A stretch of 64,000 nucleotides of DNA. It comes from Mycteria americana (lineage: Eukaryota > Chordata > Aves > Ciconiiformes > Ciconiidae). The notes below the pieces were generated by a model. It searched no databases and was not told where the DNA came from. It worked only from the letters and a program-made list of their open reading frames with translations. Both the position numbers and the translations under genes were made by a program. Below, piece by piece: positions 38,601 to 48,700 of this stretch. The number at the start of each line of letters is the position of its first letter. Positions within the stretch are counted from its first letter, which is position 1. The stretch lies in the NCBI RefSeq assembly GCF_035582795.1, contig NC_134367.1, positions 120,304,062 through 120,368,061 on the forward strand. The letters are read 5' to 3'.

Positions 38601-41600
38601 CCAAGAAGTTTCCCTTAACATTGTGTGGTTGTTACTATCAGTCTTAAGAACCACTGTCAAATAGCTGCATTTTGGTGTTTTGGGCCTAAGTAACTCATTT
38701 CCAAAAATACTTGCTACTATTGCCAGAGTCATATAAACTTCAACACCAACTTGTCCCAGTACTTCAGATTCTTGTTTAACTAGATTTCAGATCAACAGGG
38801 ACATCCAGACAAGCTTCAAACTCACCAGTATAATTACACAGTACCATAATGCTGTGTTATCTTAAGCTCACTGAATAAATTCTTTAGCAGCAGATGGAAT
38901 TTCTTGAAATATATCAAACACATTTAATCTACTATGCTTTTGGATTAATTAACAGCAAACACCAAATATTTAAAAAGCACTCAATAAGATGGGTTTGCTC
39001 TGCAAGTCTTAGTTAAAAGCAATTCAATTTTTCTAACAAATTCAGAGGCATCTATACTTAAGGGTCATGTCAGAATAAAATATATATGCTTAAAGTTCTG
39101 CTTTAAAGATAGAATGCATGTAAATATAAATAAAGATTATACTATTGTTTCCAGTTTATTCCTGTTATAGGGCAGTTTTAATTCCCGTCTTCTCACTGCT
39201 GCCACAATGATCACTCTTATGGACTTCTAGAAAAATAAATAATGAGAAGTTTCTTCCCCCTTCTTCCACAGCAGATCTGCACTTGCATGTCACAATCTCA
39301 GTTTCTGAAACCCGTGTTTGCCAGCAGGGAGGCAACCATTTCCTAACGCCATGCAGGCCTGCAAGCTCTCCAACAGCAACTCCCATGAACACATACAGAA
39401 CATGTAGCCTGCAAACTTGGGGAATGCAAGTCTGTCCTAACATGGATTAAGCTGTTTTCTTCAAAAGGTAAGCAAAGGTTTTTCCTTCTACAAACCCCCA
39501 ACATATTAAAATACCAATACCAGTCTATTTCTTACACTACTGTAATTGTACATTTTAATTTTAGAACCTAAAATTATGAATGAGAATTTGAGTAACATTA
39601 TCCCAACAATAAGCACAACACGCTGGATACATTCAGCAAAACTTTATCCCCTGAAGGGAATACAGCGGGCTGATTATGCATTTAACCCCAGGAACCCTCA
39701 ACATTTTCCATACTAATAAGAGCCAAGCAAAGCTACCTGGAAAAAAAAAGGGCAACGGATTAGAGAACAGGCACAGACACGACTGAGAGCCCTCTCACAA
39801 TCCCTGCTCAGATCATCTTTGTGTTTATAGGCATTTAAATAATGTTTTAATTACATGTAACAGAAGCCATTGTAACAATGAGATTAAAATACTGATGTAA
39901 TTTCAGTGGCATATACTGACCACATTTGAACAGCCCAGTTCAGATCAGCCTGTAGCAGAAGTATATGATGTGTCATCAATATTCATAGTATGTTAACGTT
40001 ACCTAAAAAGTCAGCCTCTGCTAGGAGTCTTAAAAGGGCACCTATCCAAATGTCACATCAAGCATCCCAGTGGGTAGTACACTGATACTATAGTAAGTGG
40101 CACTGTATAGCATGGATCCCTCTCTACTAACACACAGAATTTTTTTTTTTTAAAAGCAAATACATAAAAATTATGTTTCTTGATTTATATTTAGCTGAAC
40201 ATCTGATGCAATTTTAAAGCTCTTAAAAGACATTCAAGAATATTCTAAAAAAATCAAGTCCTCTTACATTGTCAGAAGCTGGGGGGTGCCCCAGTAGTCA
40301 TTAGACACTTTTGAAATGAAGGGTAAAATGCCTATTAAGCATAATGTTCCAGTGGTTCAAAGCAGTCTGATACACATTCTGCATGAAGTGCTTGCATGCT
40401 CAGTACAATTAAAAAATGAAAGCACTTCTGTGGATGTTTAAACTATTATTTAGGAAGGCAGTTCCAAAATCCCTGATCCAAGGCAACAAAACAGAGTAGG
40501 CATTAGGGGAAAAAAAAAAAAAAAAAAAAAATCTTAAAAACACCACACACAACTACATTTATCCAACTGCACTTTACTTCTTAAACTGTGTTTCAAGAAT
40601 ATTACTCTACTTCAAGAACATGAAACAGCTAAATTAATTAGACTTAACTGCTGATGCTGGATTTCCATACCATGTAAGAGACAATAATTAAGCACAAAAC
40701 CAATCAACCAAAGCCATTCAGCCATCGTAACTAACTTTGCAAGGCAACAGCACATATAAGTCACCTGCCAGGAAGTCCTGGGCTACAGATTTTATAGCTC
40801 TAGTATTTCCAATAACAGTTTAACACACAATCTGCTATCTCAGCACAGCAACGATAGAGGGGTTCCTTTGTTATTATCAGGTTAACCATGGGTTATTAGT
40901 CTAGCAAAAGCTTTTCTAACACATTCTGATATTAAAGAAATTACTGAGTCTAGACCTAAGTTTCACCTTTATTACTATATTCCAAGTACCAAATGGATTT
41001 GATTTATTTACATTTTAGAAAGCTAAATCGAAGTCTCATTTGAAACCTCTATAATTAAGCAATATTCTCACAAGTGTGAAAAATGTTCACCAATCCAGAT
41101 TCAAAAGTCCTGTTACATGCATGAATTACTTCGTTATTTCACACTTTCCTTGAAAGAAATAAGCCTAAACTTGCATGCTTATTTACTGTTGGAAAAACAA
41201 ATATAGAACATAGCTTAACAGAATAAGGTACATATTTTCCTTACTAAGGTTTTCAAATATTCGTCATGAAAACAATACGTATCAAAGCATTCTCCAAAAA
41301 CAGATGATATACACAAGACTTAAATTCCAGACAAGGGGGTTTTGGTTCTCCCCCTCCCCCTGAATAAACATGTGTATGCATGTGTAGAATAAAACATGGG
41401 AAGATCCTCATAGTAAGGTAACTAGTACTGGCCTATGTTTAAGAAAAGAACAAGCCTTGAGCAAAATAGTTTAAATTACTGTCTTATTTCATCAAGTGTA
41501 TGCATTTACTTTTCTTTTAAAATGCTTAAGATGACTTATGTTATCATTAAAATGTTTACAACATAGTAAAAGCTCTTGATATGCAGGAGCCAAGACTTGC

Positions 41601-44600
41601 ACCAATTTTATAATAAAATGTTCATTGTATATACATTCATTTATTTGTATTCCTTTAAATATTCTACAAATTTTAATATATTATGTATAAAAAAATACAC
41701 TCTATTTACATAACCACAGTCTCTTAACACAAAAATGCTTCAGCGCAAACAAACCAAACTTCCATGACATTGTACTATCCTTCAAGCAAAATAATTTAAC
41801 TGAGATCAAATGATGACTTTTGTTTTCTAAAGGGAGGTGAGAAAAATACTTTATTTGTTTTTTCCCAAAATGTGAATTATTATATGTATTGTCGCATCTA
41901 GTCTGTAGCAATATTTTGGATAATATGAAAACTATCATATCTCTGTGTAAACATGTATCACCCCCAGCTTTGCCACCATGTCCATCTCAAACATCTTCAA
42001 AGATGCAGTTGATATAGAAAGAAAGGGAACAGTAACTTCAGCTAGATCTGTCTTCAGCACGATTTACTCAATTATGTGGTGTCAAATTCATACATTCAGA
42101 CTTTAACATACATCTAAGACTAAACATGCATTTAAGTTCTCCTACTATAGGTCATGACACACAAAATTGCACTGATATAAAAAGCTTACAGTGTCTGAAG
42201 AATAATATATTGCAAGCCTATCAAGTTTAGAAGATTAATCACATGCAATGCCTAATGAAAAAAATTACTGAAATAACAATATTCAGAATAATTTAACTTA
42301 GAAGTATCTTTGCCCTATCGGAGTTTTTAATGCTTAAGTCCTCCATATACTGTCTCATTTGCACTATACTGTGCATTATATTCCTGTTAGAATGAAGGGA
42401 TCCTGCCTTTTCATTGTTCTTCAAAAAATTTACCAAAAGAAGAAGAAAACATTGTAGCTGGAATTCTTTTCTTCAAAAGACTGTATGTTATGAGAAATAA
42501 AGTCCTGTGCACCGAACAGGTATAGGCTGGACACTGTTAAGTGGATAACCGTGTACTCTGGCAATTCACATACTTTGTTTTGTAGGGGTTTTTTTTTTCC
42601 TCCTTTTTATATACAGTAGCTCTTTATGCTGGTATTCCATAAAATTTATACTTACCTTGGCAGACTCTGCATCACACGGTACATAAAGCGTGCACGATAC
42701 AGAGCACCTACTTAAAGAAACACACTCACCAATACATATTGTAAAATTTTTCAAATCAAACGGAAATTGTGTTGTCTATGAGCACATTTTCTGCCAATCT
42801 GTTTCCACTAAGTGCACTTTTTCTAGTGTGCTATCGCTTACATTTTAAATGTATGGGCATTTGCAAAAAAAAAAAAAAAAAAATAGGAGTCCTATCAGAA
42901 CTGATAGGCTGTAAGAACTGATCTACTTTTGGCCTTAGTTTGACCTCAGAAAAATAAACCTATAATTGGCCTTCCCTTCTTTTGCCTCAGAATAAGAATT
43001 TAAACATCAGTTTCAGATTAGACTATTTCACATGCTGTAATGAAAAAACAGAATGCAGTCTCTTGTGTTTCATTTAAAATTAGTATCCTTCACTGAGATG
43101 ATACCTCCGTCAAATATTTTTTCAGTGAAAGAAAAGCTAGTCCAGCTGACAAAAACTTACACATTCTTGACAGTAATTTAAAATATTTAAAAGATATAGA
43201 CCAGATGATTCTACAACTCCTTTGCACATTTAGCTACAGCCTTCACAATCCCAATTTCAATGAAGAACTAAAGCCCAGGGTGAACAGCTATACGATATTA
43301 ATAGAGTAAGACAGACAGCAAGGACAGCTTTAAATGGGTTATTTCTTACAGTCATTACTTGTTATTAAGAAAAACAGTTAAATAGTAGCTGCTTTTTTTC
43401 CCAAATTGGTCCAACTTTTTTCTGGATGCAGTCTCATCCCTAGTCTGAAGAACTTCCCCCTTTCCCTACTACGATTTCTACAGACCAGTATACTGCCACA
43501 TACATTCAACTCACATGCAACTCTGACATCAATAGCTGTAAAACCACATCCGTGTCTGTCTCGTTTGTTTTTTTTCCCCCCCCAAGTCATGCAAATACCT
43601 ATATACAAACCTAGAGAAAACACTGGGATGCCCCACTGCTTGTTTTACCTTTTCACTCCAAGAGATTAACATGTGTTAATTATGCAGCACAAAAGCTAGT
43701 TAATACTTCTCATGCTTCACCAAAAAATCTACAGTAATTTTAAAAACTGTAGTAGATAAGGCAAATTTAAATACACCTGCTCACACTAACCATTTCTCTC
43801 CTGCTATCACTTGGTTCCATGCTAGAGATTCTTGCCCTGCTGAAGTCCATAATCTAAGTGTAGAAGTTGTTATAGCCCCACTATAACTAATGAGAATTTC
43901 ACCATATAATGTAAGCTTTATAATAATGTCAGGCATTTCACTATCACTGGAATTTTTAAAACACTAACACTGGTAAAAGAGAGAAGACAATTTAACAAAA
44001 ATAATTAAGTTAACACCATATGGCCATGTATTTCCAGAAGCGAACTGCTTTTATTTCCACAAGTGTTTTAGTATTTCGTATGTTGCAATTTAAGATTTAT
44101 TTCTAAAAACTCAAGTTTAACTCAGAAAATCCCTTCAAATAAAGAGAATTTTTTACTAAGGATGAGCCAACTTCAAATAGAAAAGGTTGTACATACCTTA
44201 GGTTCTAGGAAGTACCCTTTAAAATACCGATACCAAACAGGAACTCCTCTAGGAAGCTCTACAGTAGCTTTCCAGAATTGGCTGGGGGGAGGGGGGAGGA
44301 ACAAAAAAAAAAACAAACACCACAGTTTCAAAATACAGCCTAACAGCCACCTCAGACGTATGTCTGTCCCAAGTGATATTCTAAAACAAAGTTTAGTGTA
44401 TTACTGCAAGAAAGGTTTTTACAAGGTAACTTAGCCAAACATGCACAAAGCACAATAAATACTTAGAATTGAAATTGCACTTTCTAATCTACAGATCTGA
44501 AGTGCTCTAACGGAGCAATTCTCCGAAGAAGAATTCTCGGAGAAAACGAAGAATTCTCAACGTCATTTAACAGACGGGGAAAACATGATGAAATAATTCA

Positions 44601-47600
44601 GGGACTCATCCAAGATCACACAGCAAGTCACTGACAGAGTTATAAATACATCCTGTGAGCCCTATTTTCCTGCACCATACAAACAGCGATAGGCAGGGCA
44701 CCATTTTAAGAAAACACTGAATTCCTCCACTGCATTTAAACTTTCTTCATGTACACTCATGTTTATATACATACAAACCACTTAATTTTTAATGCAACTC
44801 TCATTTTAAATCATCTTCTCCCCACAATAATATAGCCACAATAATAGCCACAATAACTTGTATAGGTTAAAAAGAAAGTAAACACTATAAATATTTCCTA
44901 TAACTTGCTGTATAGTTATGGGATTGAAAATTACCTATAGCAGTTGTTTATTCAAAATGTCTACAACTAAACTACTGAAATACGCCAGCCACAATAGTAG
45001 AAGCATTACTAGAAAAGCATACTCATGTTAAACATTTTCTTATACACATTCCTAAGCATTCAAAATGTTCAAGGGGAACCCAAGATATTCTGGAGAGTTT
45101 TAGTAACAGTATGTGTAGCTCAATAGTTTACAAATTCAAAGCCAGAATAAATTTGTTGCTCCAGAGCTCCAGCTACTTTAAAGGGAACAAATAAAAAAAC
45201 AAAATACCCAACTTACCCATCGTCAGTTTGGAGGACCACTGCAACTTGTGGATTCCAATTTCCCAAAGCACTGCAGCTCCCACATATTGCAAAAACCTCT
45301 CCTAAAAAAACCCAACAAACAGAAAAACCCCACAATCATCATTACTCAAACATATATGGAATTAGTAAGCACAGCCTACATGGTCAAACCTTCAAATACT
45401 TTAAACATTCATCCAAATTTCCTCTTTTTGGTTCAGAAAGGAATTCTCCCCGCCCCAAATTACAACAGTGTTTTCTTCTCCATCATAAAGAAAGATGGAC
45501 CTCACTGAGAGAGGGACTACTGACAACCCCAGCCCTTAAAACCATTGGCTTCCAAATCCTGCTGCAGTAATACTATTCAAAAAAATCTCTGCAAATGCAG
45601 CAGGCAAGTTTTCACTGTAAAGTGCTTATTGCCAAGATGAACCAGGTTTTTTCCTATATACTGGGGGAGGTGGGGGTAGTCGTGTGTGTAATATACACAC
45701 ACACACACACAGAGTACTAAGGTAACATACATGTCTAAAAACAGAATTCTCTGAAATTCATACCAATAATCTAGAAAACACAGACAAATAAGGGGCTGCT
45801 ACCATCATTATCAAGACAACACATCCATTTTATTCCTGTGAGAAATAAAATTAATTTTGCTGCTATGCTTTCTGTTTTTACTGGATATAAAAACATAATG
45901 CTGTTACACACACAAAAAAACCCCATTACATTGTCATACTCTGTCTACCCTAATGCACACATACATATGGAAAGAACACAAAAGATTACAATAGTATAAA
46001 AATGCTTGATTCTGAGATATCCAGGAGTTAACGTTGCAACTTATCCTTGTTTTTAATATAAAACATATATATATACACACACACAACTAAGAACAACAAT
46101 GATAAATACAAATGGAAAGGACAAATAAGTATTTTGCTTTTACAGAGTTTCAACAATATTTTTAGACACAAGAAAAAAAAAAATCTATTGTACAAGGAGA
46201 ATACGTGAAGTTTTAAAGCACATTTATGCACCATCTGCTTAACCTTTTAGTCTTGCTATGCAAAACATAAGAACTACCAGAGTATTGGAGCAACTTCTAA
46301 ATAAAATGTAATTAAGAAAATACTGAAATTTACTTCAGCTTCTAACAGGAAATGCCTAAATGTAAAGTTTCAAAGTCACCCTTAAACCAAAGTAGACATG
46401 AGGAAGACAACAAGACAGTAAGATACAACACACAAAAGGCAACATTTGAACAAGATGCATGGTCACCCCTAAACTCACTTCAATTACATACCAAGGCTGA
46501 ATCAGGATTTGTAAAATGCTGCTTAAATTATCCCAGGAAAGGCACATGAGAAATGCATGACAAACTGGAACTGCCTTTTCAAAGGCAATTCTAAACTCAG
46601 TGGGGCTTTGTTTTGTGCTTTAAGCTCAGGGGTCCTCAACTTCTCCCTCTCCCCTCGCCAGGGAATCCAATGCTGCTACTGGCAGAGCTCCTTCAGCTAC
46701 AGCAAAGAGGAAGCTACTCCAGGCCTTCTGCCTGGTCTCAAAGCTTGCAACAGCCTCACTGATGTTGCAATCTCTCTGCTCTGGCCAGCTCTGTTGGAGC
46801 AGAATTTTTGTGTACAGTTGGGAGCTAGAAGCTTCATATTTGTATTTCATTAGCTAATAGTTGGCCACCTAGCAGTCTCTTGGTATGGGACTGTGTCCCG
46901 ATGAAGACCTAAAGGAGTCACACCCAGTAACCAGGTGACCTTCTTCCTTCGGCTAGGATGAGGCAAAAATGTAGCACTCCATGCCACAAATATATAAAAG
47001 CTTATGTCAATGTGTCAGGCTTCATCACCAATGTTGACTCCAGGAGTGGTTTGCCTAGAGGGAGTGAGTCAAAGCATGATTCCTATGCTGGTGATGCCCT
47101 TTTATCCTGCCAGTTAGCCTGGAACCACTGGCTTTGACATCAACAGGAAGGGACAGTGATGAGGACACAGGAAGCATGTTAGTGCTGAAGGTGAGGAGGA
47201 TTCTTGTCTCACCAACAAACTACTCACCATGGTGATCTGACAAGATCAGTACATGACATTTCTAAATAAACTGGAAATTTTGCTGTTTGTAGAACTGCTG
47301 ATAGCTCCAAAAACCTACCTCTCTTCTTTCACAGGGCTGCATCTTGCCACTGCCGCATCTCAAAGTTCTTCTCCCCAGTCAAACCCAACAGTATCAACAT
47401 TGTCATAAGCAGAAGCAACCTTCTGTGTCACCTCTTTATGCCATACATATGATAAGTATTTCCAGGTAATTCTTTGTAACCAGCCACTGAGGCAGGATCT
47501 AGTTCTCTCTAATCCTAATTTTTGTTGCAGATATTATCAGTAAAAGTCACACATCCAAAGTCAACTTTGCTAGTGACAGTGCCATCACAACAGTGGAAGC

Positions 47601-48663
47601 AACACTGTGAACAGGGCAAAAAGAGCATGGCTTGCAATACTCCATTATATAGCTACACCAGTGCTTTATAGCCTCATTTGATCTAAGGTCAATTTATTCT
47701 TGAATTTTAACATTTTCTCCAGAATGCTATAAAAACACTACTCCTTACTGAAGGCTTCATGTCCACGTTGTGTGTCAATGTTCAGCTCCCAAATTCCCAA
47801 TCAAATGGGAGAAACACAGGAAAGGCCTAACATGGAGCAGATGACAAAACTTTTTAAATGTTTTTATTGTTTTTCTTCCCCAACTACAACAGACACTTAT
47901 GCCATCTGCTATTTGTCTGTAACAGGAATTTTACCAATCTGTACATGCTCCCACATTCATCTGCTTCTGTTAGGCAACCACCAATTAATTTTTTTGTGAC
48001 CTTCCTTCAAAGTTCCTAAAGATGAAGGTCAAAGTAATAAGCACAATTTATCAACACTAAATCTTGGTGTTCTACATGATCTTACACTTTGTGTTCCTCA
48101 TTTAGATTACAGAAGTTATTTTACACATTTTTGCACAGACAGAATATTGAATTAAGCTGCATATTCTTTCTGTCCTTAACTCCTAGTAGAGATCACATGT
48201 TGTTATGGAGAACTTTCAACAGGGATGCAGAGAGGATAAAAAACAGAACACACACATCAATGCATGCCTGACTATCATGGTCCAGAATGTAAATACTTGT
48301 TCCCATGGAATAAAAAGTTACTAGAGACAGAACACTGCTTTTAAAACAATCATAACCATTTCAGTTAGCATCAAAATCTCTAGCACATTATGAAATTGTT
48401 GTTTGAAGAAAAAGGTAAAAATTAATTCCTAAATCTCATTTTCAAATTCCTATGTGAAATTTCTTAATGTATTTTACAATGACTTATCATTTTGATATTT
48501 GAACCGACATGTTTTTTACCTCTGAAGAAAACAGAAAAGACAGCCTTTGAACATTCTTTTATTCAGTTTTCTTCTAGTTAAATCATACAAAAAGGAGAAA
48601 GCACAATTTGGTACCTGGTACTGATGGTCCTCTTACTTCAAAAGTGACTTGAGAAGAGGTCAT
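11324..48663 (-). CDS. GPCPD1: GPCPD1, glycerophosphocholine phosphodiesterase 1 (GDE5), complete coding region
   Basis: Nineteen coding exons join in phase to 2037 nt, giving 678 aa plus stop (human is 672 aa from memory). The enzyme hydrolyses glycerophosphocholine to choline and glycerol-3-phosphate in the cytosol. It has no signal peptide or membrane segment. An N-terminal CBM20-type starch-binding fold (about 1-110) shows [16 protein letters not shown] (29-34) and FWKATVEL. A middle region (about 115-290) carries an acidic loop near 163-173. The GDPD TIM barrel (about 318-612) has HRGAGNS with His324, QENT at 340-343, Glu359 and Asp361 in [11 protein letters not shown] with His374, and Glu458 in FNIEIKW. 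Glu359, Asp361 and Glu458 match the metal ligands of the family, and His324 and His374 the acid/base residues. The start ATG is preceded in frame by TAA at 48682-48684. Identity is certain. Confidence 0.98.
11529..18159 (-). other. GPCPD1 last intron (6.6 kb)
   Basis: AT-rich sequence with only short ORFs on either strand. Small features are a (CT)n stretch near 15742 and a C/T run near 17323-17341. I recognise no transposon or additional exon. Confidence 0.6.
18160..18320 (-). CDS. GPCPD1: GPCPD1 exon 19 (residues 558-611), end of GDPD barrel
   Basis: It encodes [40 protein letters not shown] and [13 protein letters not shown]. The [13 protein letters not shown] strand and GLIYDR end are the last elements of the catalytic barrel. 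The donor is GACAG/GTACTC, phase 2. Confidence 0.97.
18674..18809 (-). CDS. GPCPD1: GPCPD1 exon 18 (residues 512-557)
   Basis: It encodes [40 protein letters not shown] and FENLL, then a CTG/GTAAGC donor in phase 0. Nearly identical to the human segment. Confidence 0.97.
19984..20120 (-). CDS. GPCPD1: GPCPD1 exon 17 (residues 467-512)
   Basis: It encodes [39 protein letters not shown] and NADICT, with two bases of Met512. The donor is [24 protein letters not shown] is a conserved barrel strand of the GDE5 family. Confidence 0.96.
21117..21182 (-). CDS. GPCPD1: GPCPD1 exon 16 (residues 445-466)
   Basis: Twenty-two codons in phase 0: [20 protein letters not shown] and QR. Glu458 in FNIEIKW is the third metal ligand expected for the GDPD barrel. 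The acceptor is TTTTTTTCAG and the donor AAGG/GTAAGT. Confidence 0.97.
22570..22631 (-). CDS. GPCPD1: GPCPD1 exon 15 (residues 424-444)
   Basis: It encodes [20 protein letters not shown], completing Ala424 from the previous exon. The donor is CAGAGA/GTAAGT. The QPFPSL core is shared with human; the rest is a variable acidic loop. Confidence 0.95.
23411..23450 (-). CDS. GPCPD1: GPCPD1 exon 14 (residues 411-424), 40-nt exon
   Basis: The smallest coding exon, [13 protein letters not shown] plus one base of the next codon. The acceptor TGCTCCTTAG is short on pyrimidines; the donor is AATG/GTATGT. It matches human LTHVTALKSKD. Confidence 0.94.
24585..24662 (-). CDS. GPCPD1: GPCPD1 exon 13 (residues 385-410)
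   Basis: Twenty-six codons in phase 0: [20 protein letters not shown] and QLQLLK. The acceptor is TTCTCTTCAAAG and the donor GAAG/GTATTG. It matches the human [17 protein letters not shown] segment. Confidence 0.96.
26615..26707 (-). CDS. GPCPD1: GPCPD1 exon 12 (residues 354-384), metal-binding and catalytic residues
   Basis: It encodes [20 protein letters not shown] and [11 protein letters not shown]. Glu359 and Asp361 correspond to the metal ligands of glycerophosphodiester phosphodiesterases, and His374 in YHD to the second catalytic histidine. Thirty-one codons, phase 0 at both ends. Confidence 0.97.
26936..26966. repeat. (AT)n microsatellite with inverted symmetry
   Basis: A GA run leads into ATATATATAGCTATATATAT, which is self-complementary around AGCT and could extrude as a hairpin. 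It is intronic in GPCPD1. Confidence 0.8.
28717..28771 (-). CDS. GPCPD1: GPCPD1 exon 11 (residues 335-353), QENT motif
   Basis: A 55-nt exon encoding [22 protein letters not shown] at 340-343 is the conserved GDPD element after HRG. The acceptor is GTTATTTCAG and the donor CAC/GTATGT. Confidence 0.96.
29005..29137 (-). CDS. GPCPD1: GPCPD1 exon 10 (residues 291-335), GDPD motif HRG
   Basis: It encodes [20 protein letters not shown], then [19 protein letters not shown]. His324 and Arg325 of HRG open the GDPD active site. The donor is CTAA/GTAAGT in phase 2. Confidence 0.97.
29227..29389 (-). CDS. GPCPD1: GPCPD1 exon 9 (residues 237-291)
   Basis: It encodes [20 protein letters not shown], then [19 protein letters not shown] and [11 protein letters not shown]. 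The acceptor is GTTTTTAG and the donor AGAG/GTACAG, phase 1. It is the linker just before the catalytic barrel. Confidence 0.96.
30484..30730 (-). CDS. GPCPD1: GPCPD1 exon 8 (residues 154-236)
   Basis: This is the largest coding exon (247 nt). It encodes [20 protein letters not shown], an acidic loop longer than the human one, and later [17 protein letters not shown] and [12 protein letters not shown]. The donor is GAG/GTATGT in phase 0. Confidence 0.97.
32456..32665 (+). repeat. A/C-rich low-complexity tract followed by a G33 run
   Basis: A pure A run of about 23 nt leads into irregular AAAACC-type repeats to about 32610, then after a short unique gap 33 consecutive G (32633-32665). It is intronic in GPCPD1 between the exons at 30484-30730 and 33596-33719. 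No protein-coding meaning can be given to the open frames across it. The G-run length is likely to be unreliable. Confidence 0.9.
33596..33719 (-). CDS. GPCPD1: GPCPD1 exon 7 (residues 113-154)
   Basis: It encodes [35 protein letters not shown] and FKTSRF. The acceptor is TTTTTGATAG and the donor TTTAG/GTAAGA. This starts the middle, non-catalytic region. Confidence 0.96.
34838..35302 (+). mobile_element. Solo LTR of an endogenous retrovirus (copy 2)
   Basis: It begins near TGTGTCCTTGGAAAGGGCC and contains GCATGCGT, a TATATAAA-like stretch, GATCCCCAGTGCTGCCCAG and CGCTGTCATAAAGG. TGCCTGCTTAATAGTAAC and a TTTTATTTCGGG segment follow. The same ordered motifs occur in the copy at about 5.27-5.58 kb. 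No internal viral genes flank it. It lies in a GPCPD1 intron, antisense to the gene. I infer class from layout only; the ends are not fixed by a target-site duplication. Confidence 0.65.
35771..35812 (-). CDS. GPCPD1: GPCPD1 exon 6 (residues 99-113), 42-nt exon
   Basis: A micro-sized exon between TTTTAATTCTAG and CCGTA/GTAAGT. It encodes [14 protein letters not shown] in the correct phase (two bases in, one base out). It was found because neighbouring phases require it and the family has IDDGxFGI here. Confidence 0.94.
37625..37700 (-). CDS. GPCPD1: GPCPD1 exon 5 (residues 74-99)
   Basis: It encodes [20 protein letters not shown] and SITPL, ending in phase 1 at TTTAG/GTATG. The [12 protein letters not shown] segment is the last part of the CBM20 fold, matching the human gene nearly residue for residue. 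Confidence 0.96.
37800..37868 (+). repeat. Polypurine (GA/AAAG) tract
   Basis: An almost pure purine stretch of about 65 nt rich in GAAAGA and GAGAGA units. It is intronic, just upstream of GPCPD1 exon 5 in gene direction, so the transcript carries a long polypyrimidine stretch before that exon. Confidence 0.8.
37868..44196 (-). other. GPCPD1 intron 4 remainder
   Basis: About 6.3 kb of AT-rich sequence. It contains A-tracts at 40510-40531 and about 42865-42883 and no recognisable exon or transposon. The open frame at 39165-39443 has no splice sites or family match and is treated as chance. Confidence 0.6.
44197..44281 (-). CDS. GPCPD1: GPCPD1 exon 4 (residues 45-73), CBM20
   Basis: The acceptor is a C/T tract ending CCCCCCAG; the donor is AAG/GTATGT. 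It encodes [20 protein letters not shown] and KGYFLEPK. It matches the human CBM20 segment WKAT...[12 protein letters not shown] closely, but the three residues before Trp48 differ from human as I recall it. Confidence 0.96.
44540..44690 (+). mobile_element. Ancient MIR SINE fragment
   Basis: The plus strand reads GTCATTTAACAGACGGGGAA, then CATCCAAGATCACACAGCAA and GTCACTGACAGAGTTATAAA. These follow in order the MIR consensus segments for 'tttaacagatgaggaaact', 'ccaaggtcacacagc' and 'gtggcagagc'. It is a diverged remnant, in the GPCPD1 intron between exons 3 and 4 and antisense to the gene. Confidence 0.8.
45217..45301 (-). CDS. GPCPD1: GPCPD1 exon 3 (residues 17-45), CBM20
   Basis: The acceptor TTTTTTTAG lies in an unusual G/T-rich tract; the donor is GATGG/GTAAGT. 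It encodes [20 protein letters not shown], then AVVLQTDDG. Trp32 in LGNWNP is a conserved CBM20 residue. Confidence 0.96.
45302..48614 (-). other. GPCPD1 intron 2
   Basis: It holds a (GT)/(CA) microsatellite at about 45680-45711. A stretch of slightly higher GC content at about 46.6-47.6 kb has the feel of an old inserted copy, with many frame breaks on both strands. I could not assign the latter to any gene or repeat family. Confidence 0.5.
45680..45711. repeat. (GT)n/(CA)n inverted microsatellite
   Basis: A GTGTGTG block is followed by AATATA and then ACACACACACACACAC. The two arms are complementary and could form a hairpin. Confidence 0.8.
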
Positions 48664-48700
48664 ACTTGCAGAACTTTTGTCTTAGGATAGTCGAAATCTC
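48615..48700 (-). CDS. GPCPD1: GPCPD1 exon 2, with start codon (residues 1-17)
   Basis: The probable acceptor is CCCTCCCGCTATAG at 48701-48706, giving 37 nt of 5' UTR. ATG is at 48661-48663, with an in-frame TAA seven codons upstream. It encodes [16 protein letters not shown] and ends in phase 1 at a CAG/GTACC donor. It is the first strand of the CBM20 domain. The acceptor is the best of several AG dinucleotides, so the 5' edge is less certain than the coding part. Confidence 0.92.

Noticed and set aside
39165..39443. 92-codon minus frame in GPCPD1 intron 4
   Set aside because: No flanking splice sites fit the gene phase, and no known family is matched. The coding chain closes without it.
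47260..47700. Possible VDAC-like or other processed pseudogene
   Set aside because: I tested translations on the minus strand for porin-like motifs and found no consistent run of matches, so I left the block unassigned.
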